Assembly: GCA_937914775.1 (NCBI GenBank)
Contig: CALDNB010000046.1
Coordinates: forward strand, 1 to 6,467
Source: an uncultured Clostridia bacterium
GTDB taxonomy: Bacteria; Bacillota; Clostridia; Monoglobales; Firm-18
Direction: 5' to 3'
Length of the DNA: 6,467 nt
Shown one piece after another: positions 5,358 to 6,467 of the stretch. Under the pieces are notes generated by a model. The model saw only the letters and a list, made by a program, of their open reading frames with translations. It made no database searches and was not told the DNA's origin. The position numbers and the translations under genes were made by a program. Every line of letters starts with the position of its first letter. The stretch's first letter is position 1.

Positions 5358-6113
5358 ATGAATAAATACATTAAGCCGTCAAGGTTAATTGGCAATCTGT
5401 ATTTTGCTGGTACTTATGAAGCCTCTACCCATTTAATCGATACAGACGACGGACTGATACTTATAGACCCTGGTTATTACGAAAGTTTACATATTGTTAT
5501 AGATAACATACGTGAACTGGGCTTTAACCCAAAAGACATTAAATACATACTGGTTTCTCACGCACACTCCGACCACATGGACGCAACAGATGCTCTTGTA
5601 AAATTAACAGGCGCAAAAACATTTATAGGTGAAGACGATTTACCTCTGCTTACAGGTGAAATTTTTCATTTTCCAATAAGACCTTTTGAGCCTGATGTTT
5701 TAATAAAAGACGGTGATATTATCAGTCTCGGTAATACAAAAATAAAATGTCTTAAAACACCCGGTCATACAATGGGTACTATTTCCTTTTTCTTCGATGT
5801 TGAAGAAGACGGAAAAAGGTACAGAGCAGGAATGTTTGGCGGTGCAGGGTGCAATACACTGGTTAAAAAGTTTTTAGACCAGAACAACCTGCCATACGAA
5901 AGCAGAGATTTGTTTTTGCAAAGTGTCGAAAGACTTTTAAAAGAAAAAGTTGATGTATTTATAGGCAATCATGTCCCGAACAACAACACAGACAAGAAAA
6001 TAGAATTGCTTGGCAAAACTGAAATTAATCCATTTATAGACAGAAACGAATGGCAAAATTTCTTACATGGCAGAAAAGAAAGAATAACAGAAATTATAAA
6101 AAACAATGAATAA
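5358..6113 (+). CDS. MBL-fold metallo-hydrolase with a B3-like two-metal ligand set
   Basis: This is a 251-residue complete MBL domain. It has the STHLIDTDDGLILIDPG entry strands (23-39), HAHSDH with His68, His70, Asp72 and His73, TPGHT with His137, and a late GNH with His205. The Asp or Cys that usually bridges the metals is not visible; the region reads AGMFGGAGCN (157-166). This set of six ligands resembles subclass B3 enzymes, which also lack that bridging residue. There is no signal peptide, unlike secreted B3 beta-lactamases, and the gene is the last of a catabolic operon (1 bp after the esterase, GGAG at 5347-5350). A lactone or ester of a sugar acid is therefore a better guess than a beta-lactam. 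The fold is sure; the reaction is unknown. Confidence 0.85.
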   Translation: MNKYIKPSRLIGNLYFAGTYEASTHLIDTDDGLILIDPGYYESLHIVIDNIRELGFNPKDIKYILVSHAHSDHMDATDALVKLTGAKTFIGEDDLPLLTGEIFHFPIRPFEPDVLIKDGDIISLGNTKIKCLKTPGHTMGTISFFFDVEEDGKRYRAGMFGGAGCNTLVKKFLDQNNLPYESRDLFLQSVERLLKEKVDVFIGNHVPNNNTDKKIELLGKTEINPFIDRNEWQNFLHGRKERITEIIKNNE

Positions 6114-6139
6114 AAAAATCCCCTTACGGGGATTTTTTT
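6112..6139. terminator. Bidirectional intrinsic terminator between convergent genes
   Basis: Seven A then TCCCC (6112-6123), a TTAC loop, and GGGGA followed by seven T (6128-6139) form a perfect 12-bp stem. Either strand presents a GC core followed by a T-run, so it can stop both the operon and the convergent oxidoreductase transcript. It overlaps the MBL stop codon and ends one base before the other gene's stop. Confidence 0.93.
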
Positions 6140-6140
6140 A

Positions 6141-6467
6141 TTACTTAATTTCAACAAATTTCTTTGTTTCGTTAGACTCGTAAGCCGCTTCAATGATTTG
6201 CTGAACATTTACAGCATCAAGAGCAGTTACAGGAGGTACAGTATCATTAATAATTGCATTACTGAAACCTTCTACCTCTTTTGTGTACATATTGCCAAGT
6301 TCTGCTTCCATAATGTAAGAATTAGTTGCCTGTCTTTCCTGAGCAGCATTATATGCACCCTGGTCACCACAGATAGTAACTCTTACATTACCGCCTTCAA
6401 CCTGACCGATTGTACCTTCTGCAAAAATGCTTCCTTCTGTACCGTAAATCTCAAGTTTGCATACAGC
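6141..6467 (-). CDS. Gfo/Idh/MocA-family oxidoreductase, C-terminal part (5' end outside window)
   Basis: Reading the minus strand from the right edge, 108 codons run in frame to TAA at 6143-6141. The product fits the end of the C-terminal beta-sheet domain of Gfo/Idh/MocA dehydrogenases. It has LEIYGTEGSIFAEGTIGQ near the start of the fragment, then the Tyr/Glu-rich KEVEGFSNAI helix, the PPVTALDAVN segment and the closing IIEAAYESNETKKFVEI, which resembles the family's usual IxxAAYxSxxxGxxVxL ending. The NAD-binding Rossmann part and the catalytic EKP-type motif lie outside. Members oxidise or reduce sugars and inositols with NAD(P). It is convergent with the operon and so not co-transcribed, but it may act on related sugars. 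No start codon is visible, so its length is unknown. Confidence 0.88.
   Translation of the reverse strand, partial: AVCKLEIYGTEGSIFAEGTIGQVEGGNVRVTICGDQGAYNAAQERQATNSYIMEAELGNMYTKEVEGFSNAIINDTVPPVTALDAVNVQQIIEAAYESNETKKFVEIK

Noticed and set aside
5358..6113. Calling the MBL protein a beta-lactamase
   Set aside because: There is no signal peptide, the gene is in a sugar-type operon, and the ligand pattern alone does not define beta-lactam hydrolysis.
5969..6208. Minus-strand ORF across the terminator at 6112-6139
   Set aside because: It lies antisense to the MBL gene end, crosses a strong bidirectional terminator and runs out of frame with the Gfo/Idh/MocA gene; it is a shadow of AT-rich DNA.

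Overview
The window looks like chromosome of a low-GC Firmicute, most likely an uncultured gut-type member of the Clostridia. The evidence is the AT-rich composition, A/T-rich codons (AAA, ATT, GAA), GGAG-type Shine-Dalgarno sites, sigma-A-type promoters and short intrinsic terminators. The genetic code is standard, and TGA is used as a stop. Lineage is inferred from style only; there is no rRNA to settle it.

Left part (1-1610): the 3' end of an M14 zinc peptidase gene, probably a cell-wall peptide hydrolase, is followed 7 bases later by a complete apbE (FAD:protein FMN transferase, membrane-anchored). A perfect 14-bp hairpin spans the apbE stop codon. A near-ideal promoter then drives an isolated initiator tRNA (tRNA-fMet, CAT) that ends in a strong intrinsic terminator. 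After the terminator comes a short tandem repeat of 7-bp YYTTCAC units.

Middle (1610-2613): on the minus strand, a complete AraC-family regulator is followed directly, through a TAATG stop/start overlap, by a 23-codon ORF. This ORF encodes only the last part of an XRE/Cro-CI helix-turn-helix domain and looks like a gene relic. The 120-bp divergent intergenic region between the regulator and the operon carries an extended -10 promoter with a poor -35 box and a small AT-rich inverted repeat.

Right part (2614-6139): a tight four-gene operon encodes a glycerol-dehydrogenase-like metal-dependent dehydrogenase, a KDPG/KHG-type aldolase, a two-domain SGNH/GDSL esterase with no signal peptide, and an MBL-fold hydrolase with a B3-like ligand set. 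The genes are 11 bp apart, overlapping by 4 bp, and 1 bp apart, so they are very probably co-transcribed and co-translated. A bidirectional terminator separates them from a convergent, partial Gfo/Idh/MocA oxidoreductase gene.

Taken together, the operon reads as a cytoplasmic catabolic route for a sugar or sugar acid: ester removal (SGNH), oxidation (dehydrogenase), possible lactone or ester hydrolysis (MBL), and retro-aldol cleavage of a 2-keto-3-deoxy acid (aldolase), controlled by the divergent AraC protein. The substrate is unknown, and no kinase, dehydratase or transporter lies in the window. This is the part most likely to be undescribed biology.
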